Shown: positions 1 to 10,468, counted from the stretch's first letter. The stretch is DNA of 64,000 nucleotides from Trichobilharzia regenti (GCA_944472135.2 OX235265.1:45233459-45297458); one strand, 5' to 3'. The notes: generated by a model not told the origin, from the sequence alone. Made by a program: numbers and translations.

Positions 1-1790
1 GGGGTGATTGACGTTACCAGATATCTACAAATAAGTAAACAAAGTGTTTTTTAAATAGCTGAAGTAAGGAAGAAGTAATATTAAAGGTAAACGATTTATA
101 TCTGCCTACCTTTGCTGAAAATGGTTTATTCTCCTTTCTCATTCTTTGGTAATGACATCATTATTCTGGGGTTTTCACTGCCACACACATTATTCCTCTT
201 CTAAAGGATAGCAGCAAGCATATAGTAATAATTTCAAATTTCGTTTAAACCAATGTTTACAATGAATGCATGTCATTTCTACAGGCGCAATAAGTTATGT
301 TATAAACTGCAATCGTGAAGTATCATAAATTATAAGAGTTAAATTGTAAACCCTTAACAATGAACACCGTACATTTGGCTAAGTGCTATGTCGTTGGAAT
401 GTGAGTATACATTTGCAATGTTTAATGCCAACCATATTGGTGTAAGGATAGAAAATATGATGTTTTCTATGAAAATACAGCTTTGTTCCAACACTGCTGT
501 TGTTGTGTTTCTAATAAAAGCAAATAGACTGTAAGCATAAAGGCATATCCAGTTAACATAAAATGCAGTGTAATAGTGCACAAATGAAAAGACCATAGTG
601 AAGTAGATAAGTGATACTTCAGTGAGAGGTAAATTGAAAGATCTGCAACCTTATAATATGGAAGACAACCTGACATGTAAGATGTCTCACAAATTTCTAT
701 AGGGCCTGTGGGGTACCATGGATGGTTTGGCGTCAATCGCAGCTTTGGAAGGATGAGTTACAAATGCAAAAGGTAACAACCAACGAAACTGCAGTAGTAT
801 TTTCTAGCTGTTCAGCATTTTTTCCTTTGATGCAGTTTCTTATCAACAGTTTGCAGTATTCAGAACATCACAAGTTGCTTACAGATAACTTGTTTAATAA
901 TAACTGCGTTAAATATATGAGCCATAAGTGCATCTTCTACATCTTTCATAGCCACAATTAAGTCATTAAGGATCTCACAATATCTTAGTGATGTGAAGCA
1001 AAATAATTTTTAAGATTGATATAACCTATGTAACAGGTGTAGTAGTTGTACGACACAGCCGCTAGCTACTAATCGACAGAAATCTGGTACTAATTTTAAG
1101 TACTCTGACATTTGAGAAGGACTATTTATACTATTCTTCCAGACACAATGAACACTGATGTCAATATACTCTGATGCCATTTCATGCACTGAGCAATTAA
1201 GGCCTTGTGAAATTCCATGTGCAAATGTCAATTAAACTATTTTCACATCTTCGCCCAAGCACTTTTAACTAGGAACTTCATCAAAATAGATATAATCAAC
1301 AGGAAATTCAGCAGCCTGTCTCATTCATCGCATAATGTCGTCAATGTGTTATGGAATATTTCAGTCATCCCGGATGATAACAGAAAAGTTTAACATGTTC
1401 AAAGCACACATCTAACCTATGCCTGCATGCTATTTATCTTTCATAGGCCAGATTCTAATAGATTCACTGGAATGACAACAGCCATTGACTGCAGTATATT
1501 TACAACCTTAAGATCTGAAACAACTCGAAAAAAAACAAACCCTCAACGCACTATAATGCAAATAATAGTCTTTCTATGCGAACTTTCTTAAAAAGGATGA
1601 CTTCTTCATTGATAATTCGTCCGAGCTATAATATACAATTTTACGCTCTACTAAGAACAAAATACAGCAAAATACTGCCATCCGGCTACAGAAGTCTAAA
1701 ACTAGTCAAATATAATCTATTTCCAAAAAAATAGGTGATTATAACGTCTGTTGACGTGAGCGCGGTAACCGATGGCATTGCGCGATAACA
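1..1790. other. anonymous AT-rich sequence, no supported gene
   Basis: No reading frame here resembles a known protein, and the short open frames on both strands look like chance. A short motif near 262-292 (ATGCATGTCATTTCTACAGG) resembles part of the unnamed repeat copy at 23205-23697, so a diverged piece of that repeat may lie here. Nothing else can be supported. Confidence 0.6.
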
Positions 1791-1792
1791 CC

Positions 1793-3184
1793 TGATGTCG
1801 GCCTATATCCTCACTCAATGTCAGGATTGTACCTGATTCAACTTCTTGCCAAAGACGATGCCGCGCGGTTAAACTAAATGAAGGTAACCCCAATAAGACA
1901 ACGTATGTTGATACTTCCCTCGTTGTTTTGCCTGACGACCTAGAGCACCAGATAATATCGCATGCACAGACTAACAGTAGTCGAGCAACTGTTGAAGACT
2001 TAGCTCTAAATACTGAAATCGCAGACATAGAAATATAAACAGATCATAGTATTGACGTGCATCCCTTGCACACTGGCACGAATGCCAAACGCTCGAAAAA
2101 GTCTAAGCTGAATTCAGTTGTGCACTTTGAATCTCTCCCAAAGTCATATACGACACAACCTCTTAGCCCGGCTACTGTGAAGCAGCAATCACATGTGGCC
2201 ACCCAGGTTGGCGTAAATATAAGGCGATATGATAAACGTCCTATTTCCGTCAGGAACGCCAAAGGAACTGTCGAGACTGTTCAACAGAAATCCAGTTTAT
2301 TAGGAAATCCTACTAGTCACCAGCAGCCCAAATTACACAAGCCGACTAATACGGAAAAACCTAAACCAAACGATAGACCCGGATCACTAAAGACCATAAT
2401 TACGAAAGTTTCAAAAGGGTCGCTGGCTTATTCTACTGATGAACAGTCATCTAAACTTAGTCATGTTCCCCAAGTTAGACATAATTCACATACCATAGGA
2501 GCTTACTCATTTCCGAATTCCACTACCAGTCCTTTGATAAGAAAAAACAATCGTCACATATCTCCCTAACCGCTTCGATAACACGAAGATGCTCAGCCCC
2601 TCACGAATGCACCCTCAACCATGATGTACAGGAAACACCAGTTTTAGAATTCAGACATTAGGTCATAATTCTCATGCATTCAGTAGGGGTCACATCCCAA
2701 TTGCAGCACAATACTCATCATGGCCTAGGAAGTATTCTAACCAGACACAGGGATCTAAGTCATATGCACACAACAACACGCCGATCACACAGAGTACAGA
2801 CTACACAACTCCAGGTAACCTATATGACCAAACTTTTCTCCAGTGACAGCTGGCACAAACGCCAGGGATCAGGAACATGGCACGCATGATATAAGACCAA
2901 TTCCTTGCTGGTATAGCGAACACATTACAACAGGGAAACTGCTTCTTCCCCGGGAGATAGCAAACACCTTATACACACCTAATACCAATAGTAATTCCTT
3001 AGATTATCACACTAGCATCTCCCATAGCATGAAATATCTAAACGACCAACTACACACGCATGACTTTTCACAACCCATCCCTAAGTATCAAATTAAAGAA
3101 GACGTCTCTAGTGATCAAAATGTTGCAATTAATGAATCCGATAACGACTGCACGTATTCAGTTGATAACCACAGAGTATTTTAA
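1793..3184 (+). pseudogene. decayed Ser/Thr/Asn/Gln-rich reading frame, possibly a LINE ORF1 relic
   Basis: From about 1793 to 2569 one plus-strand frame is open apart from a TAA at 2036. It then continues as open pieces in shifted frames up to 3184 (about 2590-2840 in one frame, 2843-3184 in another). Composition is Lys/Ser/Thr/Asn/Gln-rich with frequent His and Pro, without hydrophobic segments. This resembles the low-complexity C-terminal part of the ORF1 protein of the LINE at 8161-9744, but I see no clear residue-level match. I infer a decayed ORF1- or gag-like frame. A host exon with a disordered product is the alternative. No RT or endonuclease follows it. Confidence 0.3.
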
Positions 3185-3189
3185 TAATA

Positions 3190-3610
3190 ATAATGTATTT
3201 CATATAAATATACAAATTTACGTGAACTATCAAGTATGATATAATATCAAATCGTAGATTGTCTACAAGTTAATACTATTTCAACTGTTAAATATTTGAT
3301 ATATATAATACACTCATTTTCTGAACCAGGCCGTATAGTTATTGAATTGCGCAGTTGTCCTCCAGGTTGAGCGGGAAAATCGACTTCGTTTCGTTTTCAT
3401 CCCGTGGTTGTAGGCATTCGATAACCAACCAATATTGAGGTAAGTACAACTTTTACAAGGGATTGAAATTCGTTTTAGAAAAATTAAAGTGCTAAGGTGA
3501 ATCATTAAATTGTAATGAAATAGGTAAGTGCAAGTATCATTAATAAATGTATTTATAAAGGAAACTCCCTAGGCTGACAACGTTCATTTGCAATATGTAA
3601 TGCTACCCAC
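3190..3610 (+). repeat. unnamed interspersed repeat, copy 1
   Basis: This stretch matches 23205-23697 over most of its length. Shared blocks include GTCCTCCAGGTTGAGCGGGA, then TCGACTTCGTTTCGTTTTCA, then ATAACCAACCAATATTGAGG, and AACTCCCTAGGCTGACAACG near the right end. It lacks a ~30-bp block (tgcatgccatttttacagg) present in copy 2. It has no coding capacity and no obvious terminal inverted repeats. The copy at 23 kb interrupts a Bel polymerase, which shows that this repeat inserts. Confidence 0.7.
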
Positions 3611-3639
3611 ATACTCATTGACGTTCTTCACGAAGCGAC

Positions 3640-3810
3640 TATATAACGCTGCTCTACCCAAGAATTGTTTCAAATTTCTCTTTGAATTCGGGTCTGGAAT
3701 CGTTTTTATCGTCACCATTTCCCACTTTATGTCCCAACAGAGTAACATTCTTTTTGGCTAATTGAGACTTGGTTTTGTTGACGCGCACTTCAAACTCTTC
3801 GATTCATAAT
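3640..3810 (-). pseudogene. possible Gypsy-type RT thumb fragment
   Basis: The minus-strand translation contains NKTKSQLAKKNVTLLGHKVG followed by an FKEKFETILG-like stretch. This resembles the region after the YxDD motif in Ty3/Gypsy reverse transcriptases (K-C-x-F...FLGHxVS...P..KxxAI...P). The stretch is short and bounded by stops. It adjoins the unnamed repeat on its left. The assignment rests on pattern resemblance only. Confidence 0.35.
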
Positions 3811-4170
3811 AATATATATTTTTTCCTGTTTATGCAGGAACATACCAATTGTACAGGCATGGATAAGTTATTATATAAATTACACATAATTTGATGTGAT
3901 GAATTTACAGTTTGGTTGTTCTTTCTGACATTAGAGTCAGTCGGAACAGTCTGCTATAAAGTCTGTTTGTGTAGCACATAAAGAGATATAGAAATATTGT
4001 CTTCGCATTAACAAAAAACCCAGACATCAGATGAATGTAATACAAATATCTGGGAAAAATAAAGCTTGAAGTCAATTCTCCTATATAACTTTGTTGTGAA
4101 CAGCACCTCTGGCTTAAAGATTATTGATGTATTATGTTGAGATCAGTGATATATTTATTCCATTTTTTCA

Positions 4171-4505
4171 GCAGTCTTATCGTAGTTTTATAACAGGAAA
4201 GAAATTTGATCGTGGATACGAAAACTAGATAAGGTCATGTTGGGTTGTTTTACTGCATCAAATGGTGCCGAGGTCGATTCCAGAATTCTCCATTTGCTCC
4301 ATTTGTGTCTGCATGGCGGACTGTATTCGTAAGTTGAGTAAAATGTTGAAAACTGTTTGAAAACCAGTTGCTTCTTCATTTCAGATCATGAATACTCATT
4401 TACAGCATGTTCGCCAGCGTCTTCAAATGGTAGAATTGGATCGTTCATGGAATTTGAGTGGTTATGAGATAGACGGTTTGGAATTAATCCTCATTTCAGT
4501 TTAGA
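4171..4505 (+). other. possible short-intron exon pair (weak)
   Basis: A TTTTTTCAG acceptor lies at 4162-4170, a GTAAGT donor begins at 4330, and a second acceptor (CTTCTTCATTTCAG) ends at 4384. These would define a ~55-nt intron of the small size seen in flatworm genes. The second exon could encode IMNTHLQHVRQRLQMVELDR and more up to a TAG near 4503. Three frames are open in the first exon, so coding evidence is poor. I recognise no protein family. Confidence 0.18.
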
Positions 4506-4559
4506 TGCAGGGTTGTTCGACCTCGACCAGAAGATGAATAGGAGCAGCAAAATACCAGA

Positions 4560-4960
4560 AAGAGAAAGTATGTGAACATGAAAAGGACATTAATATTTAT
4601 GCATATATAAATGTTTATGTCAAATGTATATTATACTTAAGTAAACATTTTTCTATATTGTATTGTGTTTTCACGTATTTATGCGAAGTCTTAGAGTTTA
4701 TTTAATGTCATAATGTGTATTAATGAGTCTGAGCGTTTTAGGTTCTAATGACTGATGCGTTTTAGAAATAAGTGATGGGTTCTGGTAGGGATAGTCATTG
4801 AGATAAAAGTTTATATAGCAAGCGTTTGAAGGTTACAATGAGTGATAGGTCCTATTTCTAAGGGTAAACTAATCCTGTATGTTCCGTACTATGTCTTTAT
4901 GCATCCATGCTGCTAGTTTATTTATAGTTTTAGATTGCTAAGGGTGTTGAAGTGCGTCTT
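4560..4960 (-). mobile_element. LINE 3' UTR, possibly joined to an older 3' copy
   Basis: This sequence follows the ORF2 stop on the minus strand. The stretch near 4797-4890 resembles the end of ORF2 at 5045-5130: both contain a shared AGCGTTTGAAG core followed by similar sequence. Either the 3' UTR contains an internal duplication or a truncated older copy of the same family lies here. I cannot fix the exact 3' end of the LINE. Confidence 0.5.
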
Positions 4961-7900
4961 TTAGGTGCTGTAGTAGATTAGTGCTTGATTCGTTCTAGGA
5001 GTAAATAGTTTATTAATATAATCAGTAGAGTGAAACAGTCTGTATAGAGAGCGTTTGAAGCTTGTAACCGAAGAGCAAGTTCTGATATCTAGGGGTAGGC
5101 TATTCCATATTTTAGAATACATGACTGTGAAGAAGTTTTCACGGAGTGTTGACTTAAAAGAATGAGTTGTCACTGTGGAAGTTTGGTTACGCAGATCGTA
5201 AGAACCTTCCTGTGCGAATTGTATGTCCCTGTTACCTGAGAATGATATTTTGTGAAGGACCTTAAAGAAGAATATTAGGTTTATAATAAGTCGCCTTGTC
5301 CAAAGTGGGTCAAGTTTTAGGATCATGCACCGTGAGATGTAGTCTTTCTTACAATCGTAGCCAAGCAGTTTTGAGGTAAAATATCGTTGGATACTTTCCA
5401 TCCTTAGCTTGTCACGTGTGCGAGTGCTGCTTATAATAAATGGACAGTATTCTAGTAGTGGTCTGACACATGTTTTGTACAGAATTAGCTTGGCTTCATT
5501 GTCGTGAAAGTTCCTGAGTATGCATCCTAAGAGCATCCTCGATTTTCTAGTCTGTGATGCTACTTGCTCAGAGAATGTCAAGTCACTAGAGTACCTCAGG
5601 CCTAGGTCAACGACACTTCGGAGTCTTGTTAGGTTAGCAGATTGGAGCGTTAATTTCAGGTCAATTGAGGGTGCACCGAAGCAGATCCAGCCACATTTGT
5701 TCAGATTAAATTGGAGATTCCATAGGGACGACCAAGCAGTCATTTTATCTAATTCCTTCTGCACTACATTCTCGAAGTTCCCTAAGTCATCACGTTGGAA
5801 TGTATAAGCTACTTTTAGGTCATCTGCAAAGATGAATGGTTTCCCGTGCGTGAAGCAAGCGCATATGTCATTGATGTATAGTGTAAATAGGAGGGGTCCA
5901 ATGACACTACCTTGTACTACACCAGAAGTGATAGGGCTAGGTTTGGAGGTTGCAGACCCGAGTTTAACTATTTGGGACCTATTGTTAAGGAATGATTTAA
6001 GCCATCCTAATAATGGGTCACGTATTCCTAAGGAGTTCAGCTTATTTGTTAGCAGTAAATGGTCAACACGGTCAAATGCCTTAGAAATGTCAAAGTAGAT
6101 GACAAGTACTAGTTGCCGTCTGTCACGACTGCTGGTTACAAAATTGAAGAAGTCTAGGTGACATGTTAAACATGATCTGGATTTCAGGAATCCATGTTGG
6201 TTCGGACTTATAATATTGCAGCTAAGCATATGTTTGATTAAGTTATCTTTGACTAGTCTCTCCATGATTCTAGATGCTATAGGTGTGATATTGATTGGCC
6301 GGTAGTTACTGACTTCAGTTTTCGAGCCAGATTTGTGTTTAGGCATAATGAATGTAGTCTTCCATATGTCAGGGTAAGTTTGGGTTTCTAGGGACATTGT
6401 GAATATTTTAAGCAGCAGTAGAGGAATGTCAGGGCCACCATATTTATAGAAGTAAGATGATATACCGTCGGTACCGAAACCTTTTGAACTTTTGAGGGTT
6501 CTTATAGTTTGGTTAATATTAGCGTAAGTGAATTGAACAGTGCTAATTTGGTTTGGTGTGAGTGGAGATGGAGTTTGTGCCATTTTAGTAATAGGGTGTA
6601 TATCGAGTAGCTGGACTGAGGGCTTAAGGTAGTTACCTGCAAACGTTTTGTTGAATAGTTCACATATGTCTGCAGAGTTAGTGCATAGCCTACCTTTGTC
6701 TATGAGGAGAGAAATGCTGTGATTTTTGCGATTCATTCGCTTCCTTAAGATTTCTGTGAGTGCATACACTCTAGCAGGACTGGCTACTGCGATGCGTTCT
6801 TCCTTTCTCATACGGAAATCTTGAGCTTGTGAGATGGAGCTAAGGGTGTTAAGTATTAGACCTAGAGTGCCAAAGTCGTGGTGTTTGAAGTAACTTGTTG
6901 AGAGTTTCTTCAGTTTCTTACGATCCTTTGGTTTTATGAATGACTTTCTGTGTGGGGAAACCTTTAGTGTTTGGAGTGGAATGACAGCATCTAAGCATGT
7001 GTTTGAGTTATGGTAGAAGATGGTTAGGGCTCTCGATAGGTCATCAGTAGTGAAGTATTCATCCCATTTGGAGGATCTTAGCATCGATTCAACTAAGGCC
7101 CAGTTTGCCTTACTATAGTTCCTATATATTACTTGTTGTGAAGTGGAGGTATGAGATGCATTGCTACTCAGCGGAATTGGCAGTGCACACATCACTGTTT
7201 TGTGGTCGCTCCCTGGAAACTCAGAACCTACTAGCGTTGAAAGGGGGCTTATATTGTGGCAGAAGATTAAGTCTAGTACGTTGTTACCTCTTGTGGGAGT
7301 AGTGACAGTTTGTTTCCAGCCAAGTATATCCAGTGTGTCTAAGAACTTATCAAATTTAGTTGGACCTGTGGGTATATCCCAGTTGATTTCAGGTAAGTTA
7401 AAGTCCCCACATAGGATCTTATGATCGTATTGTAAGTCGGATAATTGCTCCAGAGTATTAATAAGTTGGGTCTCGTAATTACTAAAGGTGCCAGGTGCTC
7501 TGTAGGTGCATCCAATTAATGCTGTTACGTTATTTAAGTGTACATTAACCCATAGAGTCTCAGGCATGTTAAGTGTACTACTTTCTAGCTGTGATACAGT
7601 AAGTGCATTCAGAAAGTACATGAGACAACCCCCTCCCTTACCACCTTCCCTGTCACACCGAAAGTGTGTGTAGTTATCTAAGCTTATTTCTTCATCCAGG
7701 ATGTTCGAATGACACCAAGATTCAGTGATGACAATTACAGGGGGTTTGTATATTACTGTGAGTGCTCTGAGCATCGGCAATTTATTTAGAACAGATCTAG
7801 CATTTATGAGGATTAGGTAAAGATGAGAGTTGAAGTAGCATTTGAAGTATTTAAGTTCGTTAGTCAGCCCCGAATATGGTTCAGCACCCAGTAGTTCTGC

Positions 7901-8257
7901 TGGACATGACGATCCTATGTTAAGAGGAGTTCCAGCATCATGCTCACCTATGTCTATCGAGTTGGTGTGTGCTGTTTTCGGTGAAGAATTAGGAGTTGGA
8001 GTACTGGATTTGCTATAGACTAAGGAATTTTTATTTTTAGTTAGGTTACAGAAGTGGGTAGGGTTCTTTATTTGGCCTATACTTGTGCAAGTGTCAAGTG
8101 TGTCCAATGGATACGGGTGCACTAGACCGTTCCTGTTTTCATGCAAGGAGGGAGCCAGCACTAGTGGTTTAGGAGTGTTAACATCCCTACCAGCTGTTTT
8201 TTCAACGCTGACAGGGACGCGGGGGATAAAAAATGATTGGATCCTTGTGATGACCAT
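4961..8257 (-). CDS. CR1-like non-LTR retrotransposon ORF2: APE endonuclease and reverse transcriptase
   Basis: This is an uninterrupted 1098-codon frame. The protein nicks target DNA and reverse-transcribes the element RNA at the nick. An AP-type endonuclease occupies roughly residues 150-370, with NARSVLNKL, VITESW, REGGKGGGC, CGDFNLPEINW and GSDHKT. The reverse transcriptase follows, with NYRPINITPIASRIMERLV, YFDISKAFDRVDH, GVVQGSVIGPLLFTLYINDI and the FADD catalytic box. A basic C-terminal region follows. Size and order fit CR1/Jockey-clade ORF2 proteins such as schistosome SR1. The ATG is in a strong context (GCCATGG) and preceded by in-frame TAA TAA. It overlaps ORF1 by 97 nt in the -1 frame. 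With both frames open, the copy could be competent for movement. Confidence 0.93.
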   Translation of the reverse strand: MVITRIQSFFIPRVPVSVEKTAGRDVNTPKPLVLAPSLHENRNGLVHPYPLDTLDTCTSIGQIKNPTHFCNLTKNKNSLVYSKSSTPTPNSSPKTAHTNSIDIGEHDAGTPLNIGSSCPAELLGAEPYSGLTNELKYFKCYFNSHLYLILINARSVLNKLPMLRALTVIYKPPVIVITESWCHSNILDEEISLDNYTHFRCDREGGKGGGCLMYFLNALTVSQLESSTLNMPETLWVNVHLNNVTALIGCTYRAPGTFSNYETQLINTLEQLSDLQYDHKILCGDFNLPEINWDIPTGPTKFDKFLDTLDILGWKQTVTTPTRGNNVLDLIFCHNISPLSTLVGSEFPGSDHKTVMCALPIPLSSNASHTSTSQQVIYRNYSKANWALVESMLRSSKWDEYFTTDDLSRALTIFYHNSNTCLDAVIPLQTLKVSPHRKSFIKPKDRKKLKKLSTSYFKHHDFGTLGLILNTLSSISQAQDFRMRKEERIAVASPARVYALTEILRKRMNRKNHSISLLIDKGRLCTNSADICELFNKTFAGNYLKPSVQLLDIHPITKMAQTPSPLTPNQISTVQFTYANINQTIRTLKSSKGFGTDGISSYFYKYGGPDIPLLLLKIFTMSLETQTYPDIWKTTFIMPKHKSGSKTEVSNYRPINITPIASRIMERLVKDNLIKHMLSCNIISPNQHGFLKSRSCLTCHLDFFNFVTSSRDRRQLVLVIYFDISKAFDRVDHLLLTNKLNSLGIRDPLLGWLKSFLNNRSQIVKLGSATSKPSPITSGVVQGSVIGPLLFTLYINDICACFTHGKPFIFADDLKVAYTFQRDDLGNFENVVQKELDKMTAWSSLWNLQFNLNKCGWICFGAPSIDLKLTLQSANLTRLRSVVDLGLRYSSDLTFSEQVASQTRKSRMLLGCILRNFHDNEAKLILYKTCVRPLLEYCPFIISSTRTRDKLRMESIQRYFTSKLLGYDCKKDYISRCMILKLDPLWTRRLIINLIFFFKVLHKISFSGNRDIQFAQEGSYDLRNQTSTVTTHSFKSTLRENFFTVMYSKIWNSLPLDIRTCSSVTSFKRSLYRLFHSTDYINKLFTPRTNQALIYYST

Positions 8258-9744
8258 GGCTTATTATTCCACCTATTGTTTGATGCTAGTTGTGTCCTTG
8301 TGTGGGTTTCGTGTGTACTGCATTGTGGGTTAGTTCCCAGCAGACTTGTACCATATATCCGGTCGAAATTTGTTTGTGTGCCATACTCTGAAGACCCTGA
8401 GTTGTTGGTAGCCGAGTTCTGACTATTACCACTTGTACTATTTAGGGTGACATTGTTGTGACATTGGATATTAGTGTGTGCCACGGTGCGATTTAGCACG
8501 TTGTGAGTGCTAATACTATTAACCGTGGGGAGTGTGGGCTTATTTAAGCTGCCACTGTTTTTGTTGGTATGATTTAGGGGCATATTTTCCTTATCTTTAC
8601 CAATGGAATTATAGCTAGGAGAGGACAAAGTCGAATTTCGGGGGGTTTTAACTTTTTTTCTGGGGTTATTTAGTGGCATTTTAGATTCTGCGGTGATGGG
8701 TGGTATGGTTTTATTATTTATTTGGTTACAGTCTAGTGGCCTTTCGGCTGGTGTTGCACTCTGATGGGATATTTCTGTGTGTTTTGAGAGGGGTGATGCG
8801 GTGGGGTCTACTGTATCTTTCACAGGGTTGGGAATAATGGCTGCTTGCAATGTCCTATTACCTATTTCACAATTAGTCTTAGTGAGATAGTTGTATGCGC
8901 GCCTTTCTATGACTGTTTTGTCCACCCCGACCTTTATATGTTTGTAGTTTCTGGCTTGCGATAGGGTGTGTTGGGAGTGAATGAATTTTCTGGTCTCTGC
9001 CGGTGTTTCGAACTGAAAACGAATAGGACAACACTTTTCATGTTGACTCTTCTTCAGCCTATAGCACTTAGTCTTGGAGTTAGGCATTTTCGCTTCACTA
9101 AGTAAGATGCGCTGTACCTTTTTTAGTGCCTCATTGTCCGGAACGTTGTAGACAATAGCACTCAGTTTTGCGTCGAGTCGTTTTGTTACTTCTGTGGTAA
9201 CAAAGTTAATGAGGTTATCTACCTTAGTTACCGATTCTGTGTCAAGCTTGTTAAGGTTTACAGTTTTCATGAGGATAGTTAGAGGTGTCAGTTCACAGAC
9301 CTGCGATCTGATATCGCTGATCTGATCTGATAATTTGGATATCTCGGTATTGGTTTCGATGTTTCCAGCATTTACTGACTTACTGTTTTTTATTTCCCTT
9401 AACTCAGCCTTAAGTTCTCCTATAGACAACTTTAGAAGTTCTATTTCTGAAGATAGTACTGAAAAAGAGCTTGATGGCTGGAGTTTCTCGATAAGCACAT
9501 AAGGTGAAGGGAGGAGTTCTGTATGAGCAGAGGGTACTGAATTTTTAGGAGTAGTGCTAATACTGGCTGTCAGTACAGTTTTATCCTCAGTTTCAGCTCG
9601 ACGCTTACGGCATACAAGTGAGTTATGTGACTCACTATAGCCGTTTGTAGGGGGTGTGTTGCTTGATGTAGCAATCAAGGACGTTAAATTAGACACCAGT
9701 TTTACAGGGGATTGGGTTCGTTGCTTTTTACTTTGATTAACCAT
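8161..9744 (-). CDS. CR1-like LINE ORF1: RNA-binding protein with coiled coil
   Basis: This is an intact 527-codon frame upstream of ORF2. A basic, Ser/Thr-rich N terminus (MVNQSKKQRTQSPVKLVSNL) is followed by a heptad-like stretch at about 95-150 (EIELLKLSIGELKAELREI). Next comes an RRM/CTD-like region at about 195-300 (SAIVYNVPDNEALKKVQRIL; CYRLKKS; CPIRFQFETPAETRKFI), as in L1/CR1 ORF1 proteins that coat the element RNA. The last third is low-complexity Asn/Ser/Thr-rich. The ATG is about 50 nt downstream of the inferred transcription start (TATATAAG at 9824-9831). The first ~430 bp are repeated in inverted orientation at 37945-38374. Confidence 0.85.
   Translation of the reverse strand: MVNQSKKQRTQSPVKLVSNLTSLIATSSNTPPTNGYSESHNSLVCRKRRAETEDKTVLTASISTTPKNSVPSAHTELLPSPYVLIEKLQPSSSFSVLSSEIELLKLSIGELKAELREIKNSKSVNAGNIETNTEISKLSDQISDIRSQVCELTPLTILMKTVNLNKLDTESVTKVDNLINFVTTEVTKRLDAKLSAIVYNVPDNEALKKVQRILLSEAKMPNSKTKCYRLKKSQHEKCCPIRFQFETPAETRKFIHSQHTLSQARNYKHIKVGVDKTVIERRAYNYLTKTNCEIGNRTLQAAIIPNPVKDTVDPTASPLSKHTEISHQSATPAERPLDCNQINNKTIPPITAESKMPLNNPRKKVKTPRNSTLSSPSYNSIGKDKENMPLNHTNKNSGSLNKPTLPTVNSISTHNVLNRTVAHTNIQCHNNVTLNSTSGNSQNSATNNSGSSEYGTQTNFDRIYGTSLLGTNPQCSTHETHTRTQLASNNRWNNKPWSSQGSNHFLSPASLSALKKQLVGMLTLLNH
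8184..8233 (-). promoter_or_regulatory. candidate -1 ribosomal frameshift signal in the ORF1/ORF2 overlap
   Basis: On the minus strand TTTTTTA (8227-8233) lies so that ORF1 reads CAT TTT TTA, the X XXY YYZ arrangement. A 9-nt spacer (8218-8226) follows. Then TCCCTGTCAGC (8207-8217) pairs with GCTGGTAGGGA (8184-8194), 11 of 11 positions counting two G-U wobbles, around a 12-nt loop. ORF2 is in the -1 frame, so slippage would give an ORF1-ORF2 fusion. The strong ORF2 ATG at 8257 offers a competing route of separate initiation. Confidence 0.5.
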
Positions 9745-9823
9745 AACTATTAGAAATGAGAGTTAGTGGTTTCAGAACGCAAAGTGACCAAAGAAGCACC
9801 TCACGATACTCTTCACACATCCT

Positions 9824-9831
9824 CTTATATA
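9824..9831 (-). promoter_or_regulatory. TATA box upstream of LINE ORF1
   Basis: TATATAAG on the minus strand lies about 80 nt upstream of the ORF1 ATG at 9744. A start roughly 30 nt downstream would give a leader of about 50 nt. The same box is kept at 37858-37865 in the right arm. Function is inferred from sequence and position. Confidence 0.4.
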
Positions 9832-10235
9832 CTCACTACCAATTACCACCGCAATCGCTTGTCACTCACTCTGCCTCAGTTGTAGTAAAGGTGACGTATG
9901 CAAGCCTCAGTCGTCTAAACGCTCGCTCCCCGCCGTGTGGGACCACAGCTAATCATTATCTCCGTATGCATGTCATCCTCTGCAATAGCCTCCCCGCCGT
10001 ACACGACCCATCTGCTGTCTTTAACATCAATCAATTCATTCCCGAACGTAGAAGACTAGAAACAACTTCAGAAGTAATCACGACGAAAATTTTAACAAAA
10101 TTACGCAATAACAACAAGATACGAAAACAACAAGTAAACACCGTGAATCCAAAAACACCAATTGATATGACACACCACACGTATATACAAACAGTACACA
10201 CAAACTCGCAGATCGTGTCTCGATGGAATTCCTTT

Positions 10236-10276
10236 GAAGAATTGCAGGACTTACAACAGTACGCCTGCAACCCTTC
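10236..10276 (-). promoter_or_regulatory. conserved hairpin, left-arm unit 3
   Basis: On the minus strand GAAGGGTTGCAGG pairs over all 13 positions with CCTGCAATTCTTC around a 15-nt loop (CGTACTGTTGTAAGT). Compared with other units the stem carries a T-A to C-G change on both sides. Confidence 0.6.
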
Positions 10277-10427
10277 TCAGGTTGACTATTGTGAGTTGAA
10301 GAATGTCCCGACACAAACAGGATTAACCAACAATTACAATAATTGGAACTCACACAATTATTTAACACAAATATATGTACAATCAATACATCAAATGTTG
10401 TGGATTCTGCATTGACGAACTACTCTT

Positions 10428-10468
10428 GAAGAACTGTAGGACTTACAGCAGTACGCCTACATTCCTTC
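10428..10468 (-). promoter_or_regulatory. conserved hairpin, left-arm unit 2
   Basis: On the minus strand GAAGGAATGTAGG pairs with CCTACAGTTCTTC, one mismatch in 13, around the loop CGTACTGCTGTAAGT. It lies ~192 bp from unit 3. Confidence 0.55.

Noticed and set aside
9756..10415. 219-codon open frame on the plus strand upstream of the LINE
   Set aside because: It runs antisense through the hairpin module; the right-arm copy of the same sequence is split into two shorter frames, and there is no recognisable protein.
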